Source of the DNA: Plantago elongata
Taxonomy: Eukaryota > Streptophyta > Magnoliopsida > Lamiales > Plantaginaceae
Direction: 5' to 3'
Assembly: GCA_036897095.1 (NCBI GenBank)
Contig: JAYMSP010000295.1
Span: 1 to 60,009 of the forward strand
DNA: 60,009 nt
Numbering within the stretch: the stretch's first letter is position 1; each line of letters opens with the position of its first letter. Below the pieces are notes generated by a model. The model ran no database searches. It was given only the letters and a program-made list of their open reading frames with translations, and had not been told where the DNA came from. The translations under genes were made by a program, and so were the position numbers. This document shows, piece after piece, positions 1 through 12,130 of this stretch.

Positions 1-85
1 CCATACGCAGTCCAATTTGATCGTACGAAGTCCAATTTCATCGTACGCAGTCTAATTTCATCGTACGCAGTCTAATTTACGCAAT
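1..85. repeat. 20-bp tandem repeat at window edge
   Basis: About four head-to-tail copies of a 20-bp unit of the form CGTACGCAGTCTAATTTCAT, with a few substitutions (TCCAATTTGAT, CGAAGTCC). The array is cut by the left edge of the window, so its full length is unknown. No gene is visible in it. Confidence 0.75.
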
Positions 86-888
86 TTCTTCCACGTTGAC
101 CCATACAACGTCATTTGATTTAATTCTACATATTATAAAAATGATCTAGCAATTTTATTTTGAAATTTAATTTTGTAAAATCCCAAAGATACTAGAAACA
201 TTATATTTTATATTATAATATATAGTTTTTAATGTCATTTTAGAGTAGACGAATTTTACTCGTTTACAGTCGTCACATCTAGTTCTTATTGCAATGTTTT
301 TGTGTCTCTTGCACTACAAAAATACACTATTTTAGCGACAAATAATCTCTACAATAGTGCCGATCCGTCTCTAATGATAACAAGGTCATCTTTAAGTCAT
401 TATCAAATATTTCTAGATGCCTTATGGCCTGTGAGAATGCTTCTTGCCAGGCTATATGTTGGTCTAAGTCTAGAATTTTATTTTCACCAAATTATCTCTA
501 TTGATACTAAAAGAGATATTTCTCATATGCTAGGGGTTACGTGGAATAAGCATAAAGATAAATACCTTGGCATTTTTTTATTTTTTTTTGGTAAGAAAAA
601 GATTGACCTTTTTGATAGCATTCTGGATAGAATGGCAGATAATATCAATATCTGGTATACCAAGTTGTTATCCTTTGCGGGTAGAACTACCTTGATAAAG
701 GTTGTAACTAACACTATTTCTTGCTATACAATGTATGTTATTGATATCTCAGAAACCACTATAAACAACATGGATAAGTAAAATAGAGATTTTCCCTGGA
801 AGGCGAAAAAGGACTCCAAGGGAAAAGCTAAAATCAAATGGACTAATATCTGTACAAGGACCAAGGGGGCTGGGTATTAGGAGATTAA

Positions 889-1531
889 CGCTTCGTTTGG
901 TTCGCTAAATCCCGACCTTAGAGAGATTTTGAGTTTCAAAATTTCGGTTTATTTTGCATTCTGCAGTGGGATTTGGAGGGACTACCTGCCCTAGATTTGG
1001 ACTCGGGCAACGACGTGATTGGTCGGTTTCGTCTACGTGGCGTTGAAATTCGAATTTTGCAAAACTCAAATTTTGGCTGAGTTTTGGGGCTGAAATCCAA
1101 TCCAGCTCAATTGGAACCCATGTGCAGCCTGACTTTTGGTGGCCCATGGTACCATTCTCTTTGGCCCACCACAACTTTGGCCCACTTTGCAATAGTAAAT
1201 CACCCCAATCAAACCTTCAGTATATATTATCTTAATAAGTCATTTCTTTCTCAATTATTTATTAGATACTTATTATTAAATACTTATTAGAGGAGAGAAG
1301 TACGAAAAATTATAGCTTAAGTATAAATTAACTATTTCTTAAAGTTATATAAAGGATACTGCTCTTCTCTCGACAACATACTTTACTCTTTAAGGTGCAG
1401 GTATTTTTCTCCGTAGTTTTTATTTACTCTATCAAAATAATAAAAATACAATAAACAATAATAATAATATTGGTTACAATATAATTACAATAATAATAAC
1501 AAGAATAATAATATTAAAATTAATGCTACCA

Positions 1532-1630
<99 letters not shown>

Positions 1631-2371
1631 TTCAACAAACGATTAACTTATGAGGTAGCATGTAAAGGTCTTATATAATTCAAGAAGATGAAGTTGGAAC
1701 GGTCGAATAATGATCGGGACGGACCGAGTATAGTTGCATATTCTATACTTCCTACTCCAATTAAACTCCTTAAAAAAAATGGCCAAGTACTTGTTTGTTA
1801 ATGGACTAGTTACTGGGCCACTATTGGTGAATATAGAATTTGGTCCAACACGAAATTACAAGAATTTCCTACTGTCACAGCAAACCAAACAATGGAAATC
1901 ATCTCTACACAATTCCGTTTCAAGAAAGTGTAATAACAAACCAAACGCGGAAATCACATTTCCCCTCATATTTCTGGAAATGTGGTTCACCAAGATTTCC
2001 ATGGAAATCTACCCCGAGCCATTTCCTTCTAAAATCAAACGGTACCTATCCAAAAGTAAAAAATAATTTATATCGTATTTCAATAACAAGTAAATTAAGA
2101 CTAGAATATTGTTTTCACATAATAAAAATCAAAAGGATGAACAATTTTTAGTACTTACATTTACAAATAATTCCCGGACTCCAAATCCACCAAACCAAAC
2201 AACCAACACTAGAAAATGACATTGGATCAAATCCAACTCAACCCCATATTAAAATTGTGTATTAAACTGGAAATGAAGTCCAAAGCACAACTGTAAGACC
2301 TAAAATTGAAATTGAAATTTGTGTTTTTAACCCTAAAATGAAGCCCAATTCCCGACGAACCAAACGAAGTG
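889..2371. mobile_element. Harbinger-like element nested in the LINE
   Basis: The 1483-bp element has terminal inverted repeats of about 16 bp: CGCTTCGTTTGGTTCG on the left, and CACTTCGTTTGGTTCG when the right end is read on the minus strand. It is flanked by a direct TAA duplication (886-888 and 2372-2374), as expected for PIF/[13 protein letters not shown] transposition. Removing the element and one TAA rejoins the LINE frame as IRRL-STLNKAYQQ, which independently fixes both ends. No transposase is visible inside, so it is non-autonomous or decayed. It contains the AAT/ATT palindromic microsatellite at 1531-1628. Confidence 0.75.
1531..1628. repeat. Palindromic (AAT)n(ATT)n microsatellite
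   Basis: About 14 AAT units run directly into about 18 ATT units, giving a near-perfect inverted repeat of almost 100 bp that could extrude as a hairpin. It lies inside the Harbinger-like element. Confidence 0.9.
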
Positions 2372-3597
2372 TAAGCACTCTTAATAAGGCCTATCAACAA
2401 AAGCTCTTTTGAAAGACTCACCTCAGCGCCGTGCTCGTTGTGGGCTCGCCTCTGTAAAAAAAAAGTATTTTCCTAATAATACTATCTGGGATGCCAAAGT
2501 TAGACATTAAGTTGGCATTGAGCTTTACAGGCATCTTTTTCAATATTCCCGAGGTAGAAACTCAATGTTGGCTTGCTCTGTTCTGTTGGACTATTTGGCG
2601 AACTAGAAATGACCATATATATGCCAGTACGCCCATTAACTTGTTTGCTATGAACAAAACGCTTTTTGCTAATAGGAAACCTGACCTTACCGGCCCTTCT
2701 GTTGCAATTCCAAAACACTTCAGAACTGATTAGGAAGCGATTTAAATTGAAAAATGACCATTCAAATAGAGCGCCTGAACCTCATCAATTATGTTTAGAT
2801 ACGGATAGGTAGGCCCTTAATAATCATGGTCATGCGGGTATAGGTGTGATTTCAGAAATTATCTAGGTGATGTGGTTTATACTCATGCAAGTTACATTGG
2901 TATTACGGATAATAACATGGCAGAAGTCATGGCCATGAGGAAAGGGTTGGAAATTGCTCGTCGATGTGATTTCGAGAATATTATTATTCAAACTGATTCT
3001 AAATATGTTTGCCTTACATTTTAACAGGTCCATGGAGCCGGCGGCCCTGCACAGAGCAATCTTCCATGATATATTTGCTCTAGCGCAACAAGTTAATGTG
3101 GTGCAGACCATTTTTGTGTATCGGGAGGCTAATGGAGTGGCGGATACTCTTGCCAAAAAGGAAGTGCCAACTCTACTATGAGCTACAAAGATGCAAACTG
3201 CCCTGATTCGTACAATTTTATTCCTGGACCTTTTTTGTAAGATTGATACTTTTGCCCTTCTAGGCTGCTGCTGCATGATGTAATTTTTTATAAACATTTG
3301 GCTATGACTAGATTCGTTAGTACTGCGGGTCTGTACCTTAACTTATTATTTACTGTTTCCGATCAAATAATAATTTTTTAGGGATTTACTTTCTATTTCA
3401 ATTAAAAAAAAATGATAGAATAATAATTATGTTGATAAAGTTATAATTTTGAATGATAAAGTAAGAGGAGGATTGAATAAAATGATGCTAAAGTAGGATA
3501 AAAAATTAGTTAGTGGGATAAAAACTTTCTATTTATAAGTTCAGAAGTTTGTAATGAAACGTTAAAAAAAAAGGTTATGAAGTTTTTAAAAGACTAT

Positions 3598-3844
3598 GGG
3601 GCTGATTGGCATGCGACTTAAATGTACTGATTTAAATGTTTGAATAGTGATCGGAATTGTAGTGGGATTGTTAAAATTGTGTTTTGTATAGAATTGTAAT
3701 TGGATAGGGTATTATAGGTTTGTTATATAGGTAGATAAAAATGTTGCTACTAGAGTCATTTAAATCTTCGACATTTAAATGCCATAACAAACACAAAATC
3801 CCCAAATAACATCCGTCAATTTGGATGCTACTCCAATCAGCCCC
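3598..3844. mobile_element. MITE, GGGGCTGATTGG family, copy 1
   Basis: This 247-bp element begins GGGGCTGATTGGCATG and ends in the complementary CCAATCAGCCCC. It is flanked by TAT on both sides (3595-3597 and 3845-3847), a possible 3-bp target duplication. The interior is AT-rich and non-coding. Two relatives occur at 27123-27281 and 43322-43574. Confidence 0.75.
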
Positions 3845-3847
3845 TAT

Positions 3848-4741
3848 AACATTTACCGAAAGAAAAAACCCTACCATTCTTCGATGTTGGTGTCCACAAG
3901 TTAGCTATATTTGCTATATTCTTAAAGGACTGGCCGTACGAGAAGTGGTAGTTGTTTTCGCTCCAAACAGTATCCATTATCATAAAGAACTCCAATGGAA
4001 TTGTTACGCACTCATTTCCAAATGCTAAGATTTTGCAAGTATCTAATCAAATAAATATCACAAATAATGCTGCCAAATCCTCCGCTCAATAACCATGGAA
4101 GATAATAAATATTGGGAGGGAAAGGAATTCACCTTCAAAGCATGGGATGCAAAATGAATTGGAAATCAAACGGCCTCTCTTTCAGGCACTGACACTCCTA
4201 GCTTGGCAAATTTAACATTTAGATGATGTTTTAAGCACACACGTATCAGAGTGCACCAAAATTTAGCTAGTCCAAGTAATACTTGTTAAACATCTCACAT
4301 CGCTTGAAAATATCTTCAACACTCACTATAATATATGGACAAATCCCTCCCATTACTTTTAAGGGAGATGAACTCATTTCAACACTAATTACACAGGAGC
4401 TGATAAGATCCTGAGCGTCAAATGAATTTATTTTGCATACACAACAAATAATTATACTTCAAACAAAATTTACAGCATGAAAGAGATAACATAATCCGTC
4501 AATATAAAGAATAAATTACATTCATCTACGCTCATTTCCTAAAACTGCAGTGTAAATCCCCCACCCCCAACAAACAAATACAGCTGAGCCGCAACAATCC
4601 AAAGAGCCAGATCCACAAGTACAGTGAACCACTCCAAAGGTCTCAATTGTGTGATACAAACTACATGTCAGAAGCTCCATTCCACAAATCAAACAACCGC
4701 AATATAAACAGTACACAATTGATATCTGTGCATCAACCAGA
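3848..4741. other. Intergenic, 3' flank of the GDPDL gene
   Basis: No gene or transposon was recognised. The part next to 4742 is probably the 3'UTR of the minus-strand gene, but no polyadenylation site could be fixed. Confidence 0.5.
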
Positions 4742-7700
4742 TTACAGCATAAGAGCTATCACAAGAAGAGAAACGATACTGACACTGGTGCTTGACACAA
4801 GTGTAGCCTGTCCATTTCCTGGAGTTGGACCTGCTGCTGTTGTATTACCATCACCGGATCCGGTAGGCCTGGCCGTGACAGGTGGAAGAGGAGGATCCAC
4901 AACGTCACTCTCTGTGAGGACGGGGTTTGGAGCTTCAGCTGGAGGCATACTTGCAGGAGTCATTACCGGAAGAAGAGCACCGGGCAAAACAGGAGACATG
5001 TATAGAGGTGGCTCACGATAAGCTAAGCATCGATTCCCTGTAATTTTTTAGAACAGACGGTCAGATGATAAGACCAATCAATAGTGTTGTTAGAAATATT
5101 CTTTCAGGGAAAATAATTCTTTCAAGTGTCATGTTATACTCATTGTAAATCAATTTATACTCTCTGTCCCAGATCAAATGTCAATTTGTTTTTTAGCATG
5201 GATATCAAGGTATATAGTATACATAAAAGAGAGTGGGAATAAGTGCAAATGGGTGTAAATTATGTCAAGAAAGGAAATGAGAGATTTAAATTGGGACATA
5301 CTCCTATATAAATAGAATAGTATGACATTTGGCATGCGATGGAGTACTTTTTATAGGCAGATGAAAGTACACTGCCCCTGCCACTTTGCAGGATCTCTCA
5401 AATATAGGCTGAAACGTTCGAAACGTGGAAAATACCCAATTGTGAGCCTTCAAAAGTAAGGGTCACACACCAAACTAAGTGATGATGTAAATGCTGTTGC
5501 ATATATGAGAGATCCTCAAACTATTCAAGTATTATAAAAGCTTTTTTGCAGTATTTGCGAAAGTGTTTTAGCTTCTGGTTGGCCTTTCATATGGCAAATA
5601 AGTATAAGTCACAAAGGCATATGCTCAGCTCAGGTGCTTTGAGAACCGCTACTTACAGTGCTATTATAAAGCCCTGAATACCTGAAAGACCAAGATGCAC
5701 TACCACTATTTGTCCTTAAAAGGACAATGTAACTTAAATTATGTTAGATATTAAGGAAGAAAAATGAAATATAAGCATTTAGTGAACTTACTTTTGTATC
5801 TACTAGCTGTGGCAGGGAAGTCCGTTACGACACCATTAATCGCCATAATAGAAACATGTGTGTTAAGTTCCATATATGGGTCAGAGAAGAAATCCCACGG
5901 TTGAGCTACAAACTCATTTCTGAAAAATTGCACATAGACTGTGAGATTGAACGCCTGCAGCTTGGGTACGACGTCTGTTTGACCAGTGAGAAAAGCCATA
6001 TCTTCAGGAAAGACAGATCTTTTTGAGACGACGACTGAACTGGCAAATCTTCTTATCTCGGAAATTGTCGAGTTAGTGATGTCACTGACATCCTCATCAA
6101 CCACGAAAACACGCTCATAATTGCTCCTGCTTCTAAAAATTGACAAGACTGCACTATCACTAGATTTAATCAGAACCCTTTTGGCGGTCTGATTATTGTA
6201 TCCAGCAGTGCTTAATGCATTCAAAACTGCATCTGTGACACCTAATCCCTGATTTGAAGCCAAGTATGGAGCATTCTGTGACACAAGAAAAACAATAAGA
6301 TGCCTTCTAGATCAGAGTGTTAGCAACATCCCTTTCTAGATAAGTCACATAGTCTCACATAAGATGCCACAAAATAATTTCATTGTTTTGACTTATTGCC
6401 ACGTGACACTGAACCAAGATATATAATTATATATAACTATATGCAGAAATAAAGAAGATGTTGAATGGAATAAATCTTGAGACACCCAGGACCAATCTAA
6501 GAGATACTTGTACGCCAAGCTCAGAATGCTGTAGCAGTTTCGATACCTTAACGCTATGAACCACAAGAAACCACTTAGTTTCTTCTGTAGGCAAACTGCT
6601 TAGGTATTAGGACTAGGATAATCTGGATTCTAATGTTTTGCTAGTTTATAAAACATATCCAGAGGACTAGACTATAATGAAGGCTTCCATCATACATCTA
6701 TTATGACTGAATTAGACTAAAATGAGTTATGATAGTCTGAGTTGCAGTAGTATCTTTCACCATGATTAAACAAGACTCAGTCCTCAGTGGATCTATTATA
6801 AAAAGCTTCCCACAACTCTATATTTTTATGCCAATATTACCTTTTTTTGGGTATATTTTTGTCTCTTGATCGATCTCCGATGCTGTAGCTTACTAATTTA
6901 GAGGATAAATGCAGGCACACAGCATATCTAATCTTTCTACATCCTACACTTCGTTCATTAGCACAAGTCCATGCTCTCAGATGTGAATTATATATAAATA
7001 CCTAATTTTGGCATTTCTGTTGCAATTGAAGACTCAGAATTAAGCAATAAATACCTAATACTCACCTCTATGGCGATTAATACTCCAGAAACAGAAGATG
7101 AATTATTAGCAAATGCCAAAAAGTCAGATAACTGCATTAAGCTTCCAACACTTCTGGCTCTTGGATTCCGGTACAGTGTATAATTCGAATATGGATTGTA
7201 AATTGCAGCTGCAGTGATACCAAATGAGAAGTTAAATTTAACCAAGTTTTTCAACTACAAACAATTGTACCATGCAATCTTGAAAGAATCTAGACAGATG
7301 ACAGTGGAACAGGAAAACAAATTGATTGCCAAAACTCACGGAGGCAAAAAAATAATTTAGTTGATAGCTCATTTCAAAATATATACAGAAAAGGAGGATT
7401 GCGTAAATGCTAATGCATGTCTTGAATTCCCAGAAAGTATTTGACAAACAAACGCACATCAACCACAACAGTACCCATCTCCAATACTCAATGATCAACC
7501 GAATTGAATCATTGCCTTCGCCCTTAAATGAATACAAATATCAATCTTATTCGGATAAATGATAAAAGAAGAATAAGAGCACAGCAGAAGTAGGGGAGAG
7601 AGCTCCACTGTACTTTCTGTCTGCTTTTTATTTCACGTGCTGCTCTCAGGGGCAAATGTAGGATTTTTTTTTTCCTTAGTGAAGGCAAAAACCGAAAATA

Positions 7701-10700
7701 CACAAAGAGAAGTTACAAGATCCACTTACGTGTCAAACTTTGAATTTGACTCCAAGTGAGGTTATAGGCGAAAATTCCATCCTCTATGTTGAGAACTGTG
7801 TTGGTTGTTGCCCAACTGCTAAAGTTCGATTGAGAAACATCTGTTCTGTCTCTAAGGTTGATTGATCCCAAGCAAAAAGGTATCCCATCATATGACATTT
7901 GCACGGGACAATCAAGTACATCAACACCATCGGCTACTGCTTGCTCATATGCCCTGTCTGTACAACCAGGATAGTCCCCACTTGCTCCCTCGTTCGAGAT
8001 GACCAACAGATCGGCTGTATTGAAAGCAGAACAGAACTAATCATTAACTTTACCTGCCTAGGTCATTGTGCTAAAGAGACATTTTGAAGCACAAAACTCA
8101 AAGAAAAGACAGAGACATCTGACACTAGAGCAGCATACTCCAACTAATAGGACCTACCTCGCACTGTGTCATTTCTACCCATGTGCGCAAAGCAATCTGC
8201 AAAAAGTAAGAAAAAACAGTGTGAGACAAATTACTTCTGAGACAACAAAGGAACACAAGTGTCAACTGTCATGCATGGCAAGCCACTAGCAACTTGCTGA
8301 TCATATTGCCACACTAAAAATATGTATAGCAATATAAGCAGAGGCGGCCCTCATGGGTTTGGAAAAAGAAACATCACCAGAGTAAGATATTAAGGTTACT
8401 GGTTTCTTCCAGCACATAACTAAATAGTAATGACATACAGTAATGTTTAAAACTAGTGCGAACAAAAACATACATGAAGCAGTGTAGGATGTGCCTAGGG
8501 ATTAAATTGGTTTCCATGACTGATTGGCTTCAGCAGCATAGTATGCCTAGGGATATCCCATGATACAAATTGTACAAGTACTTCTAACTCACACTACAGT
8601 TATTGGAGTTTCCTAATGGAAAAGAATGTACCCGCTATCCTGTCTACAATATCATACCAAGAAGGATTACACATCACAGACGAAACTCATCTGAATCCCC
8701 ATTCTTCAGTTGTTTACCCCGTAAAATGTACCCCCAACAGTCAACATACTTAACAAGTTATAATGGGGCCAACTTATATATTACATACAGGTTATAATCA
8801 ACAAAACCTTCAGGAGATTGGAGAAAATGTTATCACCAAATAGAACATTACTGGTTGCAGGTTTCTGGAGCATTACTATACAACAGTTAGAAGATTGAGT
8901 AGAGTTCAAAGTCACTGACTACAGCAAAAATACATGAAGAGATGAAAAGGATGTGCATATGAATTCAAGCAAACAAACAAGGATTAAACTATTTTCTGTG
9001 AATTATTATTGGCTTTTGGCAGACATCAAAGTGCAACTCAGTTGGTAAGAAGACACTTCACCTCCAATCAATAGGTCAGGGGTTCGAGTCAACCTTTAGC
9101 CGTTTCAAAAAAAAAATTATTGGCTTTGGCAGCTCTAGTTTGCGTAGGATTTGTATTGATCAAAAAAGCTTGAGTACTTCTACTAAAATGATAATTGATG
9201 TGATAATGGTTGTTTTTACCCAAGACAGGTCAAAGAATGTACGTATTACCTTACCCACATATTTGAATCCCAAGCTTTAATAAATTCAACATTGAATTAT
9301 ATTACCAATAAAAATACAGACTCAGTTATAATGAAGCCAAATCCCAAGTGCTAACATTGTGAACCCAAGGAAGATTAAGATAGATTTAGATATCATACCA
9401 ACTTCATGTATTATTTAGCAGACCAAATAGCTACTAAAGATTATGTTACGGATTGGGTGCTTGAAAGCCTTAATTTGAATTCAAGTATCATTTCATTAAA
9501 CAGAGAAAACACATGAAGCATTACTTACCTATAGATGAAGATGGAGTCACTGGAAAGTCTGTTAGTACACCATCAACTGAAAATATGCCGTTATCAACAT
9601 AGGACAGATACTCGGACACAGGATCGTAGCTGTAATTGTATGGTAAAGGTGCATCATTTACGAAATTGGATGCATAAATTTCTAGACCAGCACGGTGAGC
9701 ATCCAGAACAAGCGAGGTGTAATTCTGTAAATATTGTTGTGCATTGTCTACCGGCCATATATAGTACTTGGGAACAAGAATTCCAGAAGCAAAAGAACTG
9801 ATGAATGTAAGATTACTCAAAAGTGAGCTATATGTTTGGTTGGTAGAAGGCTCCACATCATTAGGTCCAAGAAACTGAAACACAAGCCTTGTTGGACCTG
9901 TTCTAAACCGTGATACAATACTTCTCAGGAAGCCCACCTCCGGTGATGATATATAATTTACAATCACGCGTCTAGATACAGAAATGATGAAGCTTCTCAT
10001 GCTCAAGTTATGTTGACTGAAAAATCCATCATACTGCATAAATTTAATAAAGACAAGACTAGTTAGGACCAGATAAAGAATAACCAAGAGTTCGAATGGC
10101 GATCAAGAAGGATTTGGTTCATATACCGGAACGTTCAACCATAGTCTTGGTGGTCTGACTATGCTAACCACATCTTCAACAGTAAGAATTTGCATAGGAG
10201 TATTATCAAAGTTGGGGGGGCGAGAAAGTATTCTTTGTCTCACTATTCAAAAAACAAAAGTCTGTCAGCATGGGCATTCAAATCCTTATACGTAACAATG
10301 ACAATGATAACTGCAATTAAAGACCACTAAAAAATGAGCAATTAGGTGAACTTACAAAGGACAGGTGCAAGGTCATCAAGGGTGAAATCCGCAGAAAACC
10401 ATCCTTGTGTGCGGACTCCATTAACAGGATAAGTGTTGCTCTGATTTCCATAAACAAACTCAATATTAGAACCATTGTTCAACCTGATATCTGGAAAGCA
10501 TATTCCAGCTCCATCACTTGTAAGTTGGACATCACACCACACAGTAACATTAGCTAAGCCAGTCTGTACTGCTAGTGAATACGCATAAGAACTGGAGTCG
10601 GGAAATATTCCTGAAAACCCCCCTCTTGCTATGACCAAAGGCTCACCTCCTGTTAAAGGAAATAAAACAAATGATAAATAATAATTACAAGAACAGCGAC

Positions 10701-12130
10701 ATTAGACGGCTCAACGGTTAGATGGATGTGAATTGGGGTAATACACCTAACATTTGGGTGGTGGTGCTGTAGTTGTTCCTAATATTAAACGTATAAATTA
10801 TGGAAATGCCATCGGTTTGCGAGTAATTTCAAGTTCAACCTAGTATCTAACTTTAGGGTGTGTAGTGTGTGATTCTCCCTGATAACTAATTTGTGAAACT
10901 GTTGAACAGTAGAACAGAAGACTTTACCAAATTGTAGTAAAAGCAGAATCCAGGAAAATTAAAGTTCAAACTACCAGTAATGTTAGCCAGCCAAAATCAT
11001 TAAAAAAAAGGATGCACATTAACTATCGATTAATCGACCCATCGAATTGACCAAAAGTAGTGGAATCATAAGGTTAAAATACTACTCCTCCGTCCAGGAA
11101 CAAGATTCTCATTTCCATTGGTTATCTATTTTATCATCCATTTTCCTGCAAATTAATCCTAAATCATATAGAAAAACATTTTAAATAAAATTAGAAACAT
11201 GAAAGTGTCATGAATTTCTTAATTACTTTAAATTGTTTTGATCATATTGAAAAACAATTGGAAAAATTAGAAACATGAAAGTGTCTGTCATGAATTTCTT
11301 AATTACCTTTTAAATTAATTTAATTATATTGAGAAACAATTAGAAACATGAAAGTATCATGAATTTCTTAATTACCTTTTAAATTAATTTAATTATATTG
11401 AGAAACAATTAGAAAAATTAGAAACATGAAAGTATCATGAATTTCTTAATTACCATTTAAATAAATTTGATCATATTAGAAAAATTAGAAACATGAGAGT
11501 GACATGAATGTATTAACACAAAAACTCGTGAAATTCCAAAATTTTATGAGAGTTTACTATATACTAATTGTGCGGCTCAATCTTTTTGTGTGAGACTCTT
11601 GGTACTTTCGGGACTCTCAAGATCAAGATGTATTAATTACTCTTACATCTGGAATTAAATAAACTCAAACATGAAATACTCTTTTACAAAACCAGAACAT
11701 ATATCCGGAGCAGTTGGAATACAAATTGACCAGATAATCACCAAAAAAAAAAAAAAAAATCAAATCGCGAAACTGAAGAAAAATAAACCCCTAATTAGCA
11801 AATCAAATTCTTAAAAAAAAAAGCGGAAAAATAAAACGAATACAATTTATTTTTTCAAGTAGAAAAAAAAAATGATGAAATACTCTTTGCGCATACATTC
11901 AATACTCAGTTACTAGAAAAGCTAAAATATAAAACGATGATGAAATAGTGTTTACACATTGAATAGAAAGTCTAGTCTAGTCTACTAGTTAAGCGATAGA
12001 TAGATCTGTTACCGGAGAGTGTTTGCCATCGCCTTGTAGATCCTTGACCAGCAACCGAGTAGCAGAGCAAGAGCACCAAAACCAAACCGGAGAGTGAACG
12101 GAGCTTCCACATTGCCGGTTGGTTCAGCAT
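4742..12130 (-). CDS. GDPDL: GDPDL/SHV3-type GPI-anchored GDPD-like protein
   Basis: Exons on the minus strand: 12130-12013, 10649-10356, 10242-10127, 10033-9529, 8196-8158 (39 nt), 8014-7730, 7208-7066, 6275-5792, 5037-4742 (stop). Together they give 2280 nt, 759 aa, matching the roughly 750-aa length of Arabidopsis SHV3. Visible features: a signal peptide (hydrophobic run [13 protein letters not shown]), a first GDPD-like domain (about aa 42-345, opening VIARGGFSG where true GDPDs have an HRG motif), a second GDPD-like domain (about aa 358-665, opening [14 protein letters not shown]), many N-x-S/T sites, a proline-rich linker ([18 protein letters not shown]), and a hydrophobic C-terminus ([14 protein letters not shown]) suited to a GPI anchor. 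Family members act at the plasma membrane and wall in cellulose deposition and root-hair shape; enzymatic activity is uncertain because the catalytic motif is degenerate. An in-frame ATG at 12112 is an alternative start. Confidence 0.93.
5157..5349. mobile_element. Stowaway-like MITE in GDPDL intron 8
   Basis: The left end (TACTCTCTGTCCCAGAT) and the right end read in reverse (TACTCCATCGCATGCC) form imperfect terminal repeats, both followed by AAATGTCA in the subterminal part. The core TACTCNCTCCGTCC is the plant Stowaway signature. The element is diverged, so its ends are approximate. Confidence 0.5.
9023..9115 (+). mobile_element. Short tRNA-derived SINE in GDPDL intron 4
   Basis: This element of about 93 bp has an A-box-like GTGCAACTCAGTTGGT and a B-box-like GGTTCGAGTC, and ends GCCGTTTCAAAAAAAAA. 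It is flanked by a 17-18-bp direct repeat (ATTATTGGCTTTTGGCAG at 9005-9022, and the same with one T fewer at 9116-9132). That proves insertion by target-primed retrotransposition rather than a resident tRNA gene. Confidence 0.8.
11089..11106. repeat. Stowaway-like terminus in GDPDL intron 1
   Basis: A single Stowaway-type end (TACTACTCCTCCGTCC) lies here without a convincing partner. It is probably a truncated copy. Confidence 0.4.
11191..11545. repeat. Tandem repeat, about 67-78 bp period, GDPDL intron 1
   Basis: The motif TTAGAAACATGAAAGT starts at 11191, 11267, 11340 and 11418, and again slightly altered at 11485. Each is followed by CATGAATTTCTTAATTAC and an AT-rich stretch. This is four full units plus a partial fifth, lying in the first intron of the minus-strand GDPDL gene. 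Confidence 0.85.

Larger units (their letters stand above)
302..3290 (+). mobile_element. Decayed LINE (RT and RNase H remnants), interrupted
   Basis: This is a 5'-truncated, inactivated non-LTR retrotransposon. At 302-781 a reading frame contains a KYLGIF block followed by LLSFAGRTTLIKVV, which matches the C-terminal part of plant LINE reverse transcriptases (usual form YLG...W..K.LS.AGR..LIK.V). The similarity continues to about 885 (GWVLGIRRL-type block) and resumes after the 889-2371 insertion with STLNKAYQQKLF. At 2560-2640 there is WTIWRTRNDHIY, typical of the region before RNase H. At 2820-3180 there is an RNase H-like domain (AEVMAMRKGLEIARR, then TDSKYV, then FVYREANGVADTLAKK). Stops and frameshifts are frequent, so no functional protein is expected. 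Family assignment rests on motif recognition only. Confidence 0.75.

Noticed and set aside
1..85. CRISPR array
   Set aside because: The units are contiguous 20-bp tandem repeats with no spacers, and the genome is a plant.
905..2151. Small genes between 0.9 and 2.2 kb
   Set aside because: All lie in the Harbinger-like insertion, are short and overlapping, and lack recognisable domains.
7238..7537. Separate minus-strand gene with a hydrophobic stretch
   Set aside because: It lies in GDPDL intron 6 next to the acceptor at 7209-7210; the frame is AT-rich and unlike any family I know.
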